Shown: positions 18,214-27,277, counted from the first letter of the stretch. The stretch: DNA of 64,000 nt from Pseudomonas sp. LFM046 (GCF_000949385.2 NZ_JYKO02000001.1:5726678-5790677); one strand, 5' to 3'. The notes: a model not told the origin generated them from the letters alone. A program made the numbers and translations.

Positions 18214-18789
18214 ATGCCCCGCTCACCCAGCGCCCAGCAGATCCTCGATTGCGCCCTGAAACTGGCCGACGCCTGTGGCTGGGAGCGCCTGCACCTGTTC
18301 GAGGTGGCCAAGGAGCTCGGCGTCGGCCTCGATGCCATCGCCAAGCACTTCCCACAGAAGGACGACCTGGTGGAAGCCTGGTTCGACCGCGCTGACCAGG
18401 CCATGCTGACCCGCGCCCAAGGTGACGACCTGGAGGCCCTGAACCCGGAGAAGCGGCTGGAGGAGCTGCTGGTAGCCTGGCTCTCCCCCTTGGCGACGCA
18501 TCACGCAGTGACCGGGCAGATGCTGCTCTACAAACTGGAGCCCGGCCATTTCCACCTGCAGGTGCTAGGCCTGCTGCGGGTCAGCCGCACCGTGCAGTGG
18601 TGGCGCGAAGCGGCCCAACGGCAAACCGTGCACCTGGCCCGGATCATCGAAGAAAGCCTGCTCACCGGCGCCTACCTGCGGACCTTCGTCCACTGGCTGC
18701 GCCACCCGCTGGAGGATGAAGCCGACCTGCGCGCCCTGCTGCGCCGGCAACTGCGCTGCGGCCCCCTGGTCTTCCTGCTGCGCAAGTGA
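18214..18789 (+). CDS. TetR-family-like transcriptional regulator
   Basis: The 191-residue protein has an N-terminal TetR-type HTH (ILDCALKLADACGWERLHLFEVAKELGVGLDAIAKHFPQKDDLVEAWF, residues about 9-57), followed by a helical ligand/dimer domain. ATG 18214 is supported by GGAGG 7 nt upstream; the longer open frame runs into the repeat. No clear target neighbour exists: uvrD lies upstream and a Tim44-like gene downstream. Ligand and targets are unknown. Confidence 0.75.
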   Translation: MPRSPSAQQILDCALKLADACGWERLHLFEVAKELGVGLDAIAKHFPQKDDLVEAWFDRADQAMLTRAQGDDLEALNPEKRLEELLVAWLSPLATHHAVTGQMLLYKLEPGHFHLQVLGLLRVSRTVQWWREAAQRQTVHLARIIEESLLTGAYLRTFVHWLRHPLEDEADLRALLRRQLRCGPLVFLLRK

Positions 18790-18913
18790 ACGGCATGCCC
18801 GGAAACGTCCGACGGGCCTGTATGACAAAATCCCGAAACACTCTGCCGCTAGCCAATGCCACACCGACTGTGCAGCATGGCGCGCGTAGATTCATAACCA
18901 AGAGATGCCTCTG

Positions 18914-19768
18914 ATGCGCCGATTCCTCAGTATTGCCCTGGCCCTTTGCGTCGGCCTGACGCTCAGCCTGGATGTCAACGCCGCCAAGCGACTGGGTGGC
19001 GGCAAGTCCTTCGGCTCCGCGCCGACCCACCAGACCCGCCAGGCGCAACCCGCCCAACAAGCCCCGAACGCCACCGCCACCGCTCCGATGGCCGGCCGCC
19101 AGCCCGCTGCCGCCAGCGGCGCTTCCCGCTGGCTCGGCCCGCTGGCCGGCCTTGCCGCCGGTGGCCTGCTGGCCTCCATGTTCATGGGTGACGGCTTCGA
19201 AGGCATGCAGATCTTCGACTTCCTGATCATGGGCCTGATCGCCTTCCTGATCTTCCGCTTCCTGGCCGCCCGCAAGCGCCAGCAGCACCAGGGACAGCCG
19301 GCCATGGCCGGTCACGCGCCCTTCCAGCGTGAAATGCCGCAGCAGCAGGCGCCGATCTTCGGCAGCGCCGCCCCCGTCGCCCAGCCGGCCTTCAACGCCC
19401 CGAGCTGGTTCAACGAGCAGCGCTTCCTCGAAGCCGGCCGCGAGCACTTCATGGCCCTGCAGCAGCACTGGGACGCGGGCGAGATGGACAAGATCGCCGA
19501 GTTTTTCACCCCGCAGATGATGAATTTCCTCAAGGAAGAGCGCGCCAGCCTGGGCGAGGGCTACCAGTCCACCTACATCGACAACCTCCACGTGCAGATG
19601 GACGGCATCGACGAGCTGGCCGACAAGACCGTCGCCACCCTGACCTTCACCGGCGTCTCCAAGACTTCCCGCTTCGACCAGGGCGAAGGCTTCAGCGAAA
19701 GCTGGCGCATGGAGCGCCTGAACGGCGACAACCAGCCCTGGCTGGTGGCGGGCATCCGCCAGAACTGA
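18914..19768 (+). CDS. Tim44-like domain membrane protein
   Basis: The protein has about 284 residues. An N-terminal signal segment (MRRFLSIALALCVGLTLSLDVNA) is followed by a low-complexity Gln/Ala/Pro stretch and a transmembrane pair (WLGPLAGLAAGGLLASMFM; FDFLIMGLIAFLIFRFL). A soluble Tim44/MBA1-type domain closes the protein (WFNEQRFLEAGREHFMALQQ to the C-terminus). The function in bacteria is not established; a role near the membrane or in protein handling is inferred. ATG 18914 fits the signal peptide and has AAGAG 9 nt upstream; ATG 18905 is the alternative. Confidence 0.75.
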   Translation: MRRFLSIALALCVGLTLSLDVNAAKRLGGGKSFGSAPTHQTRQAQPAQQAPNATATAPMAGRQPAAASGASRWLGPLAGLAAGGLLASMFMGDGFEGMQIFDFLIMGLIAFLIFRFLAARKRQQHQGQPAMAGHAPFQREMPQQQAPIFGSAAPVAQPAFNAPSWFNEQRFLEAGREHFMALQQHWDAGEMDKIAEFFTPQMMNFLKEERASLGEGYQSTYIDNLHVQMDGIDELADKTVATLTFTGVSKTSRFDQGEGFSESWRMERLNGDNQPWLVAGIRQN

Positions 19769-19781
19769 TCGACCCTGCTAT

Positions 19782-19811
19782 GAAAAACCCCGGGCCAGTC
19801 CCGGGGTTTTT
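19782..19811 (+). terminator. Rho-independent terminator
   Basis: AAAAACCCCGGG and its complement TCCCGGGGTTTTT form a strong hairpin 13 bp after the Tim44-like stop. The symmetric A- and T-runs would let it work in both directions. Confidence 0.92.
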
Positions 19812-19930
19812 CATTGGCGGCGCCCTCCGCCCCGACGCCAACGGCGCCGCGCAATGGAGCGGCGGAACCAGAACGGCGGTGGCTGAGCGGGACGCCCAAT
19901 CTTGAGCTTCTTCATGATTTAGCGAGCTAG

Positions 19931-20032
19931 AGAAGAACAAGGCGAAATTGGCTGAGGGCGCGGAGTTTACGAGTTGTAAATGAGCAGCCCGAAGCCAATT
20001 TCAACGCAGTTATTCCGACGCGCAGCCAATCA
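19931..20032. repeat. Structured intergenic element with nested stems
   Basis: An outer stem GAAATTGGCT (19944-19953) pairs with AGCCAATTTC (19993-20002), and an inner stem TTTAC (19966-19970) pairs with GTAAA (19976-19980) around GAGTT. It directly abuts the 3' end of the YbaK-type gene and follows the terminator of the Tim44-like gene. No ORF fits. It could be a small mobile (MITE-like) element or an RNA structure. Confidence 0.6.
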
Positions 20033-20497
20033 TTAATGGCAGAGCTCGCAGACTTCGGCATGCGGCACCAGCTTCAGATAATCATCCATGCGCATGTGCA
20101 CCAGGCTCTCGTGGTCACCGGCCTCCAGGTAGATGTCGCGTTGCCGGGTCAGTTGCGGGTCCAGCACCATGTTCATTCCGTACGACTCGCCCAGCGCCGG
20201 CACGGCACCGAGTTCGCAGTCCTTGAACAGGCCGGCCAGGGTGGCTTCGCTGGTGAGCTGCCAGGCCTTGGAATCCTTGCGCACCTTGCCCACGTCGAGG
20301 TGCCGGCTGGCGGGCACCACCGCCATGAGGAAGTGGCCTTGGCGGTCGTCGAGGATCACGGTCTTGGCCAGGCGCTCCGCCGGCACGTTGGCCACCCGGG
20401 CCGATTCCAGGCTAGTGGCCGAGTGCGGATGCGGCACCAGGTCGAATGGGGTGTGGGTACGCTCCAGGCTGCTCTTCAGGGTTGCGGCCATTCGCAT
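20033..20497 (-). CDS. YbaK/EbsC-type aminoacyl-tRNA deacylase
   Basis: The 154-residue protein has the YbaK/ProX editing-domain fold: LAKTVILDD with the conserved Lys of the family, then GHFLMAVVP, KVRKDSKAWQL and LGAVPALGES. Family members hydrolyse mischarged aminoacyl-tRNA in trans. AGGAGG 6 nt before ATG 20497 is a near-perfect ribosome site. The substrate cannot be told from sequence. A perfect TTATCCACA DnaA-box 9-mer lies just upstream (20509-20517). Confidence 0.8.
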   Translation of the reverse strand: MRMAATLKSSLERTHTPFDLVPHPHSATSLESARVANVPAERLAKTVILDDRQGHFLMAVVPASRHLDVGKVRKDSKAWQLTSEATLAGLFKDCELGAVPALGESYGMNMVLDPQLTRQRDIYLEAGDHESLVHMRMDDYLKLVPHAEVCELCH

Positions 20498-20788
20498 GAT
20501 GCACCTCCTGTGGATAACCAGGGTTGGGACTGCCGCGGGCAGCCCTATCGGTGCTCAAAGTTTAGCCACCCCAGCCCTGACCGGGCTGAAACACTTGGTG
20601 CTGAGCCGGACCTCCTAAAGCAGCCTGAGGCCTAAGCGCGACGAAGCTGCGTGCGGGTGAGGACGATGGATCCGGGCGAATGATTGTCCCCGCCGGACCG
20701 GCCGAGCCGCTCGGAAGATCGAGCCCCGATTTGCCGCTCGATCTGGCTACTGTATAAAGCGCATCCCAATGCATGAGGGCCTGCCGCC

Positions 20789-21196
20789 GTGGAAGAAGTC
20801 ATCGAACAACTGCGCGAACTCAACGAGCCGGTGCCGGTTCCGCTGGAGCTGCCGGACGAGGAGCTGCTGGTGGAAATCGAGGAGCAGTTGCTGATCAACC
20901 TGCCCTTCGAGCTGCGCGAATTCCTGCTCAAAGTCAGCGACGTGGTGTATGGCCGCCTGGAGCCGGTGACGGCCACCGACCCGCAGTCCCACACCTACCT
21001 GCCGGAAGTGGCCGCCGTCGCCTGGGACCTGGGCGTGCCCCGCGATCTGGTGCCGCTCTGCCAGGACGGCCGCGACTACTACGTGGTCGACGGCGAGGGC
21101 GAAGTCCTGCTGTGGGACGGCGACGAGCAGGAACTCACCGACGAGAGCTGGGATTCCGTGTGGCACTGGGCGCGGGACGTCTGGCTGGCCAGCTGA
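20789..21196 (+). CDS. SMI1/KNR4 family protein
   Basis: The 135-residue acidic protein resembles SMI1/KNR4 (SUKH) domains: LELPDEELLVEIEEQLLINLPFELREFLLKVSDVVYGRLEP, then YVVDGEGEVLLWDGDE and a C-terminal WDSVWHWARDVWL. SUKH proteins are often immunity proteins for toxins, but no toxin gene is adjacent and this type is a common stand-alone housekeeping member in Pseudomonas. It begins with GTG 20789, with GAGG about 10 nt upstream. Function unknown. Confidence 0.75.
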   Translation: MEEVIEQLRELNEPVPVPLELPDEELLVEIEEQLLINLPFELREFLLKVSDVVYGRLEPVTATDPQSHTYLPEVAAVAWDLGVPRDLVPLCQDGRDYYVVDGEGEVLLWDGDEQELTDESWDSVWHWARDVWLAS

Positions 21197-21222
21197 ACCC
21201 CATTGAACAACGTCGTTGTCCG

Positions 21223-21300
21223 GTAGGGTGCGCCATGCGCACCAGCGATCTAACAGCGCGCAGAGCCGGTTCCGCAGGCGGTGCGCGCAGCGCACCCTAC
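21223..21300. repeat. Palindromic repeat (GTAGGGTGCGC family)
   Basis: GTAGGGTGCGC (21223-21233) pairs with GCGCACCCTAC (21290-21300). It has the same arms as the copy at 12646-12709 and again lies between convergent genes. Confidence 0.8.
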
Positions 21301-21322
21301 GTCGTGCGTCTCGCGTCGCCGC

Positions 21323-23086
21323 TCAGCGGTGATGGTTGTCCTGGTTCTGCTCCAGGGTCTCCATCAGGGCGATCTGCATCCGGGAATGCACCCGGATCAG
21401 CCAGCGCCAGAGCAGCGCACTGACGGCCGCCGCCACCAGCGCTATCAGTACCAGCAGCTCCAGGGTCGGCAGGATGCTCGCCGAGAGCGCCATCAGCAGC
21501 AGCAGGATGCCCAGCAGCGAGAGCAGCGGAATCACCTCTGCGATCACCTTGCGCACCCGCTCCGTGTGGCGCCCGGCCTTGTCCGCGCTCACGCCCATCT
21601 CCGCCAGCAGCATGGAAAGCGCCTTGAGCTTGCGGTAGGCGGCGATCAGGAACGGCAGCGACAGCAATAGCGCGCCACCCCAGATCAGCGCCTTCTGCTG
21701 GTTGGGCGACGCCACCCAGTCACTCAGGTACTCGGCCAGGGTGCCGGCGAAATAGGCGCTGCCGAGGAAGATGGCCACCACCAGCGCCAGGTTCACCAGC
21801 ACCTGCAGCAGGATCTTGCGGATCATCCCCGCCAGCACCGCGCTCTGACCCTGCGGCTGAATGCTCCGTAGCCATTCGCCGTATAGACCAAAGACCCGCG
21901 CCAGCGGCCCCGGCATCACCTGCGCCAGCTTGATGGACAACGGATCGGCGGCGCGGATCAGGTAAGGCGTCAGCAGGGTGGTGATGGCAGACACGGCCAC
22001 CGCCACCGGATAGAGGAAGTCGCTGGTGACCTGCAGGGTGATGCCCAGCGCGGCGATGATGAAGGAGAACTCGCCGATCTGCGAAAGGCCCATGCCCACC
22101 CGCAGCGAGGTGCGGCCGTCATTGCCGGCGATGAAGGCGCCGAGGCCGCAGGAGAGCATCTTGCCGAGCACCACCGCGAGGGTGATGACCACGATGGGCC
22201 AGGCGTATTCCACCAGCACCTTGGGGTCGATCAGCAGGCCGATGGCGACGAAGAAGATGGCGCTGAACATGTCCCGCATCGGCTCCACCAGGCGCTCGAT
22301 CTGCGCCAGCTGGCGCGACTCGGCCATGATCGCGCCGATCAGGAAGGCCCCCAGGACCATGCTGTATTCCAGCTTCACCACCAGCAGGCAGAAGCCGAAG
22401 CACAGGCCCAGCACCGTCACCAGCAGCATCTCGTTGCTTTCGAACTTCGCCACATAGGCCAGCAGGCGCGGCACCAGCAGGATGCCGATGACCAGGGCAA
22501 CGATCATGAACAGGCTGAGCTTGCCGACAGTGGCGAACACGTCGCCGGTTTCCACCGTGCCGCTCACCGCGATGCCGGACAGTAGCGCGATGATGCCGAT
22601 GCCGAGGATGTCTTCGACGATCAGCACGCCGAAGATCAGTTGGGCAAAGCGCTCGTTCTTCATCTTCAGGTCGCTGAGCGCCTTGACGATGATGGTGGTG
22701 GACGAAATGGCCAGAATCGCGCCGAGGAACAGCGAATCCATGGTGCTCCAGCCGAAATAGCTGCCGATCTGGTAACCGATCCAGATCATCAGCACGATTT
22801 CCAGGAAGGCGGCGATGAACGCCGTGGCCCCCACCCGGAACAGCTTCGCCAGGCTGAACTCCAGCCCCAGACAGAACATCAGAAAGATCACCCCCAGCTC
22901 GGCCAGGGTCTTGATCGTTTCTTCGTCGTGGATCAGTTCGAAAGGCGGCGTGTGCGGTCCGATGATGAAGCCGGCGACGATGTAGCCCAACACCACCGGC
23001 TGTTTGAAGCGGTGGAAAAGGATGGTCACCATGCCCGCGACCAGCATGATCACGGCGAGGTCCTGAATGAAGGCTATGGCATGCAT
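21323..23086 (-). CDS. Kef-type cation/proton antiporter (CPA2)
   Basis: The 587-residue inner-membrane exchanger has about twelve hydrophobic segments in the first 390 residues, with family motifs QPVVLGYIVAGFIIGPHTPP, FLMFCLGLEFSL and GFCLLVVKLEYSMVLGAFLIGAI. The C-terminal third has more membrane helices (residues about 430-570) and no recognisable TrkA-N/RCK nucleotide-binding domain, unlike E. coli KefB/KefC. ATG 23086 has AGGAG 9 nt upstream. It is the likely counterpart of PA5518. Potassium or sodium as the partner ion is undetermined. Confidence 0.85.
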   Translation of the reverse strand: MHAIAFIQDLAVIMLVAGMVTILFHRFKQPVVLGYIVAGFIIGPHTPPFELIHDEETIKTLAELGVIFLMFCLGLEFSLAKLFRVGATAFIAAFLEIVLMIWIGYQIGSYFGWSTMDSLFLGAILAISSTTIIVKALSDLKMKNERFAQLIFGVLIVEDILGIGIIALLSGIAVSGTVETGDVFATVGKLSLFMIVALVIGILLVPRLLAYVAKFESNEMLLVTVLGLCFGFCLLVVKLEYSMVLGAFLIGAIMAESRQLAQIERLVEPMRDMFSAIFFVAIGLLIDPKVLVEYAWPIVVITLAVVLGKMLSCGLGAFIAGNDGRTSLRVGMGLSQIGEFSFIIAALGITLQVTSDFLYPVAVAVSAITTLLTPYLIRAADPLSIKLAQVMPGPLARVFGLYGEWLRSIQPQGQSAVLAGMIRKILLQVLVNLALVVAIFLGSAYFAGTLAEYLSDWVASPNQQKALIWGGALLLSLPFLIAAYRKLKALSMLLAEMGVSADKAGRHTERVRKVIAEVIPLLSLLGILLLLMALSASILPTLELLVLIALVAAAVSALLWRWLIRVHSRMQIALMETLEQNQDNHHR

Positions 23087-23306
23087 GGCGGCGGACTCCT
23101 GTTTCTGCAATGCGCGGCACAGCGGGCCCGCGCGCGGGCTTCTCGCTTGGCTCCTGCGGGGCCATGTAGGAATTGAGGAAGTTGAAGATAGGAACTTTCG
23201 CAGGTTATCACCGCACTCCTACGCGCCAGGCTGGAGCAACACGCGGTAACACTTGCGTCAGGGGAGTAGCGGGAGCGAGGTCGGCTCGCTCCCGGGAGGT
23301 GAAGGA

Positions 23307-23969
23307 TCAGCCGCTGCGGACCTGGGCGAAATCCAGCTCCAGGAGGTTGAGGAGCACCTGGAAGAAGAACGAGAGATCCTGCTCGATGGCAGCGCGCGCG
23401 GCCTCGCCATCGCCGGCCAGCAGCGCTTCGAAGGCGTCTTCGTGGAAATCGTTGAGGCGCAACGACAGGTCCGCCTCGGTGAACAGGCGATTGAAGAAGG
23501 GGCCGACCTGCAGCCAGAGGGATTCGATGGTACGCAGCAGGACCGGGTTGCCGCAGGCGCCGTAGAGCACCCGGTGGAACCGGCTGTTATCGGTCAGATA
23601 GCCCTGCACGTCGCGCCGTTCGATGGCGACGTCCATGCGCTCCGTGCAGCCCCGCAGGGTCTCCAGTTCCTCGCCCGTGAGCTGGCCCGCCGCCGCTTCC
23701 ACGGCCATGCCTTCCAGCGCCATGCGCACCTGGAAGATCTGCTTGAAGCGTTCGCGGGTCATGGGCGGCACGCGCACCGAGCGCTGTGGCTCACCCTCCA
23801 GGGCGCCTTCGGCCACCAGGCGCTGCAAGGCGGCGCGCACGGGCATCGGACTGGTGCCCCAGGCGGCGGCGAGATCGCGAATCTTCAAGCGCTCGCCGGG
23901 TTTGAACTGGCCTGCCAGCAGGCCTTCGCGTAGTCGTTGGTAAAGTTGTTCCTGCAGGTTCTCGGCCAT
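23307..23969 (-). CDS. GntR-family regulator (FadR/FCD subfamily)
   Basis: The 220-residue protein has an N-terminal winged HTH (LYQRLREGLLAGQFKPGERLKIRDLAAAWGTSPMPVRAALQRLVAEGAL) and a C-terminal all-helical FCD domain with the metal-binding pattern D...H (DNSRFHRVLY) and later His (NDFHEDAFEALL). It is divergent from the aminotransferase gene and most likely controls it through the TTGTGATCACAA palindromes at 24223 and 24285. It is the counterpart of PA5525. The effector is unknown; an amine-derived carboxylate would fit the neighbours. Confidence 0.85.
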   Translation of the reverse strand: MAENLQEQLYQRLREGLLAGQFKPGERLKIRDLAAAWGTSPMPVRAALQRLVAEGALEGEPQRSVRVPPMTRERFKQIFQVRMALEGMAVEAAAGQLTGEELETLRGCTERMDVAIERRDVQGYLTDNSRFHRVLYGACGNPVLLRTIESLWLQVGPFFNRLFTEADLSLRLNDFHEDAFEALLAGDGEAARAAIEQDLSFFFQVLLNLLELDFAQVRSG

Positions 23970-24222
23970 GGCATATCACCCTGCAAGGGCCGGTGGCGCC
24001 GGCAGTTGGTTCAGGGTCAGGCTGCAGTTACGCATGATTTTGGTCGCCTTCTAGTCTTGGGTTGATGGCCGTGCCGACACCTGCATTCCAAAGGGCCGGG
24101 CGGCAGCGAAGTGTATCGCGGCGGTCACCCGCGTTTCCGCTGGACATTCGGCAGATACGGAGTGCCACAGAGATCGAATCCCATGCCAATGGTGGGAATC
24201 CAACTGGCCCTTCATTCGGCCC

Positions 24223-24232
24223 TGTGATCACA
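24223..24232. promoter_or_regulatory. Operator palindrome, upstream copy
   Basis: TGTGATCACA, a perfect 10-bp palindrome followed by AA. Its centre lies 63 bp before that of the second copy (24285-24296), about six helical turns apart. It is too short in spacer to be a CRP/Vfr site. Confidence 0.55.
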
Positions 24233-24275
24233 AATACGGATTCACGTTAAATTTCATGGCCTGTTTTCGCAAGTC

Positions 24276-24304
24276 TTGACAGAATTGTGATCACAAAACA
24301 GGAT
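24276..24304 (+). promoter_or_regulatory. Promoter with embedded GntR operator
   Basis: A perfect -35 box TTGACA (24276-24281) is followed 17 bp later by a weak -10 CAGGAT (24299-24304). The 12-bp palindrome TTGTGATCACAA (24285-24296) fills the spacer, where a bound repressor would block RNA polymerase. It drives the aminotransferase gene that starts at 24333. Confidence 0.65.
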
Positions 24305-24332
24305 GTGCAGAAATTCGAACGAGGTGTTCAAC

Positions 24333-25724
24333 ATGACTGCCAGTGGTATCAGCCAAGCCGCCGTGGAAACGTTCGCTGCCCGCGAACGCGCCCGGTTCCT
24401 CGAGCGCAACCCGAAATCCGTCGCTCTCGCCGAACGCGCGCACAAGTCCCTCTACGCCGGCGTGCCGATGCACTGGATGGCCGACTGGTCCACGCCCTGC
24501 CCGCTGTTCGTCGAGCGCGCCAAGGGCGCCCGCTTCTATGACGTGGACGGCCACGAGTACATCGACTTCTGCCTGGGCGACACCGGCACCATGTTCGGCC
24601 ACTCGCCGGACCCCATCGCCCGCGCCATCGCCGAGCAGGCCAACAACGGCCTGACCACCATGCTTCCGGGTGAGGACGCCGTGGTCTGCGGCGAACTGCT
24701 GGCCGAGCGCTTCGGCCTGCCCTTCTGGCAGGTGACCGCCACCGCCACCGACTCCAACCGCTACGTGCTGCGCTGGGCCCGCGCCATCACCGGGCGCAAG
24801 ACTCTGCTGGTGTTCGACGGCTGCTACCACGGCACCGTGGACGACGTGATGGTGCGCTACCGCGACGGCGAGACCGTGCACCGCTCCGGCCTGGTGGGCC
24901 AGGCCTACGACCTCACCCAGTACAGCCGCTCGATTCCCTTCAACGATGTCGAGGCGCTGGAAGCCGCGCTGGCCCAGGGCGACGTCTGCGCCCTGCTCTG
25001 CGAGCCGGCGATGACCAATATCGGCATGGTCCTGCCCGATCCGGGCTTCATGCAGAAATGCCGCGAGCTGACCCGCAAGTACGGCAGCCTGCTGATCATC
25101 GACGAGACCCACACCATCTCCACCAACATCGGCGGCTGCACCCAGCTGTGGAATCTCGACCCGGACTTCTTCGTGGTCGGCAAGCCCATTGCCGGTGGCG
25201 TGCCCTGCGGCATCTTCGGCTGCAGCGCGGACATGGCCGAGCAGATGCTCGCCTCGCGCAAGAAAGCCCAGGAAGACAGCCATGGCCACGGCCACAGCGG
25301 CATGGGCACCACCCTCTCGGCCAACGCCCTGGCCATGCACTGCATGCGCGCCAACCTGGAACAGGTGATGAACCAGGCCGCCTACGACCACATGCTGCCC
25401 CTGGCCAAGCGCCTGGCCGACGGCTTCCGCAGCCTGATCGCCAAGCACGACCTGAAATGGTCGGTGACCGAACTGGGCGCCCGCAGCGAATTCCAGTTCT
25501 GCCCCGTCTCGCCGCGCACCGGCGCCGAAGCCGAGGCCGCCTTCCACGACGAGCTGCAAATGGCCCTGCACCTCTACCTGATCAACCGCGGCATCCTGAT
25601 CACGCCCTTCCACAACATGACCCTGTGCTGCCCGGCCACCACCACGGCGGATGTGGACCAACTGATCGCCACCCTGGACGAAGCCATCACCAACCTGCTG
25701 GCCATCCCCGGCGCGCGCCTCTGA
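24333..25724 (+). CDS. Class III PLP-dependent aminotransferase
   Basis: The 463-residue enzyme resembles glutamate-1-semialdehyde-type class III aminotransferases. The PLP Asp is in LLIIDETHT (Asp257) and the Schiff-base Lys in FFVVGKPIAGG (Lys284); FDGCYHGTVDD is the family's substrate/cofactor loop. ATG 24333 has GAGGTG upstream. It is followed by a glutamine-synthetase-like gene and controlled by a divergent GntR regulator, as in PA5522-PA5523-PA5525. An amine or omega-amino-acid catabolic role is inferred from this context. Confidence 0.85.
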   Translation: MTASGISQAAVETFAARERARFLERNPKSVALAERAHKSLYAGVPMHWMADWSTPCPLFVERAKGARFYDVDGHEYIDFCLGDTGTMFGHSPDPIARAIAEQANNGLTTMLPGEDAVVCGELLAERFGLPFWQVTATATDSNRYVLRWARAITGRKTLLVFDGCYHGTVDDVMVRYRDGETVHRSGLVGQAYDLTQYSRSIPFNDVEALEAALAQGDVCALLCEPAMTNIGMVLPDPGFMQKCRELTRKYGSLLIIDETHTISTNIGGCTQLWNLDPDFFVVGKPIAGGVPCGIFGCSADMAEQMLASRKKAQEDSHGHGHSGMGTTLSANALAMHCMRANLEQVMNQAAYDHMLPLAKRLADGFRSLIAKHDLKWSVTELGARSEFQFCPVSPRTGAEAEAAFHDELQMALHLYLINRGILITPFHNMTLCCPATTTADVDQLIATLDEAITNLLAIPGARL

Positions 25725-25745
25725 GGTCTTTCATTTCGTAGATTC

Positions 25746-25780
25746 GTAGGATGGGTGGAGCGAAGCGATACCCATCGATG
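25746..25780. repeat. Short repeat (GTAGGATGGGT family)
   Basis: GTAGGATGGGTGGAGCGAAG then CGATACCCATCGATG; ATGGGT and ACCCAT form inverted arms. Similar units occur at 39731-39771 and 39815-39845. It lies inside the probable aminotransferase-synthetase operon. Confidence 0.65.
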
Positions 25781-25804
25781 CCCGACACATACAGGTCCAC
25801 CATC

Positions 25805-27172
25805 ATGCAATTCGCCAATCCCCAGGAAGCCCGCGACTTCCTCGAACAACACCCCGAAGTGCGCAGCATCGAGCTGATGCTGATCGACGCCAACGGCATT
25901 CCGCGCGGCAAGCTGCTGCATCGCGACGAGTTGCTGCCGATCTTCGAGCACGGCCGCCCGCTGCCCAGCTCCATCCTCTCCCTGACCATCCAGGGCGAGG
26001 ACGTCGAAGCCAGTGGCCTGGTCTGGGAAGTGGCCGACGCCGACTGCTGGACCTATCCGGTCCCCGGCTCCCTGTCGCTGCAACCCTGGCGCGCCACACC
26101 CACCGGCCAGGTGCAGGTGAGCATGCACCCGACCCAGGGCCTGCCGGCCACCCCCGGCGACCCGCGCCATGTGCTGGCCCGCGCCATCGACCAGCTCAAG
26201 GCCGACGGCTACCACCCGGTGATGGCGGTGGAGCTGGAGTTCTACCTGCTGGACAAGAACCGCGACGCCAACGGCCGTCCGCAACCGGCGCTGCAGATGA
26301 ACGGCGTGCGCCCGCAAGCGCCCCAGGTCTACGGAGTCTACGAACTGGAGCAACTCCAGCCCTTCCTCGATGACCTCTATGCCGCCTGCGAAGCCCAGGG
26401 CCTGCCGGTGCGCACCGCCATTTCCGAGTACGCCCCCGGCCAGCTGGAGCTGACCCTGGAGCACCGCTTCGACGCCCTGCGCGCCGTGGACGAAGGCATC
26501 CGCTACAAGCGCCTGGTCAAGGGCGTGGCCAACAAGCATGGGCTGATCGCCTGCTTCATGGCCAAACCCTTCGGCGACCTGGCCGGCAGCGGCCTGCACA
26601 TGCACGTCAGCCTGGCCGATGAGCAGGGCAACAACCTGATGGCCAGCGAAGACCCCCACGGCACCCCGCTGCTGCGCCACGCCATCGGCGGCATGATGGC
26701 CACCCTGAACGACGCCCTGGCGATCTTCTGCCCCAACGCCAACTCCTACCGCCGCTTCCAGGCCAACAGCTACGCGCCGCTGGCCAAGAGCTGGGGCGTG
26801 AACAACCGCACCGTGTCCTTCCGCGTGCCCGGCGGGCCGGCCAAGAGCCGCCACGTCGAACACCGCATCTGCGGCGCCGACGCCAACCCCTACCTGGCGG
26901 CGGCGGCGATTCTCGCCGGTATCCACAAGGGCATCCGCGAGCAGATCGACCCGGGCGAGCCCATCGTCGGCAACGGCTACGAGCAGGCCCGCGAAACCCT
27001 GCCCACCGACTGGCTGACTGCGCTGCGCAACCTGGAACAGTCGACCTGGGCCCGGGACGCCCTGGGCGAGGACTTCCTGAAGATCTTCCTGGCGATCAAG
27101 TGGGAAGAATTCCGCCAGTTCGTCAGCGAAGTCGGCGAACAGGACTGGCGCTGGTACCTGACCCATGCCTGA
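25805..27172 (+). CDS. Glutamine-synthetase-family ligase (gamma-glutamylpolyamine synthetase-like)
   Basis: This 455-residue GlnA-fold enzyme has VMAVELEFYLLD (metal Glu residues), GQLELTLEHR, KHGLIACFMAKPF, GSGLHMHVSL (catalytic-loop His) and NRTVSFRVPGGPAKSRHVEHRICGADANPYLAAAAILA. The motifs are those of the PuuA/PauA group that ligates glutamate to amines rather than of housekeeping GlnA, which lies elsewhere. ATG 25805 is where homology begins. Together with the upstream aminotransferase it suggests use of a polyamine or other amine via gamma-glutamyl intermediates. The substrate is inferred. Confidence 0.82.
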   Translation: MQFANPQEARDFLEQHPEVRSIELMLIDANGIPRGKLLHRDELLPIFEHGRPLPSSILSLTIQGEDVEASGLVWEVADADCWTYPVPGSLSLQPWRATPTGQVQVSMHPTQGLPATPGDPRHVLARAIDQLKADGYHPVMAVELEFYLLDKNRDANGRPQPALQMNGVRPQAPQVYGVYELEQLQPFLDDLYAACEAQGLPVRTAISEYAPGQLELTLEHRFDALRAVDEGIRYKRLVKGVANKHGLIACFMAKPFGDLAGSGLHMHVSLADEQGNNLMASEDPHGTPLLRHAIGGMMATLNDALAIFCPNANSYRRFQANSYAPLAKSWGVNNRTVSFRVPGGPAKSRHVEHRICGADANPYLAAAAILAGIHKGIREQIDPGEPIVGNGYEQARETLPTDWLTALRNLEQSTWARDALGEDFLKIFLAIKWEEFRQFVSEVGEQDWRWYLTHA

Positions 27173-27277
27173 CGGGGTCGGGACGACGGAGGCGGCGATC
27201 GACCACGCGCCGCCCACGGCGTCCATCGCCCAGCTGCTAGGCTCATTGGCAACGTCCCACGACTTTCAGGCCCGCCG

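Noticed and set aside
20789-21196. SMI1/KNR4 gene as immunity protein of a toxin system
   Set aside because: No toxin, secretion or polymorphic-toxin gene lies nearby, and the gene sits among housekeeping genes.
24223-24296. Reading TGTGATCACA as a Vfr/CRP site
   Set aside because: The CRP consensus needs a 6-bp spacer between TGTGA and TCACA; here the halves overlap, which fits a GntR-type operator better.
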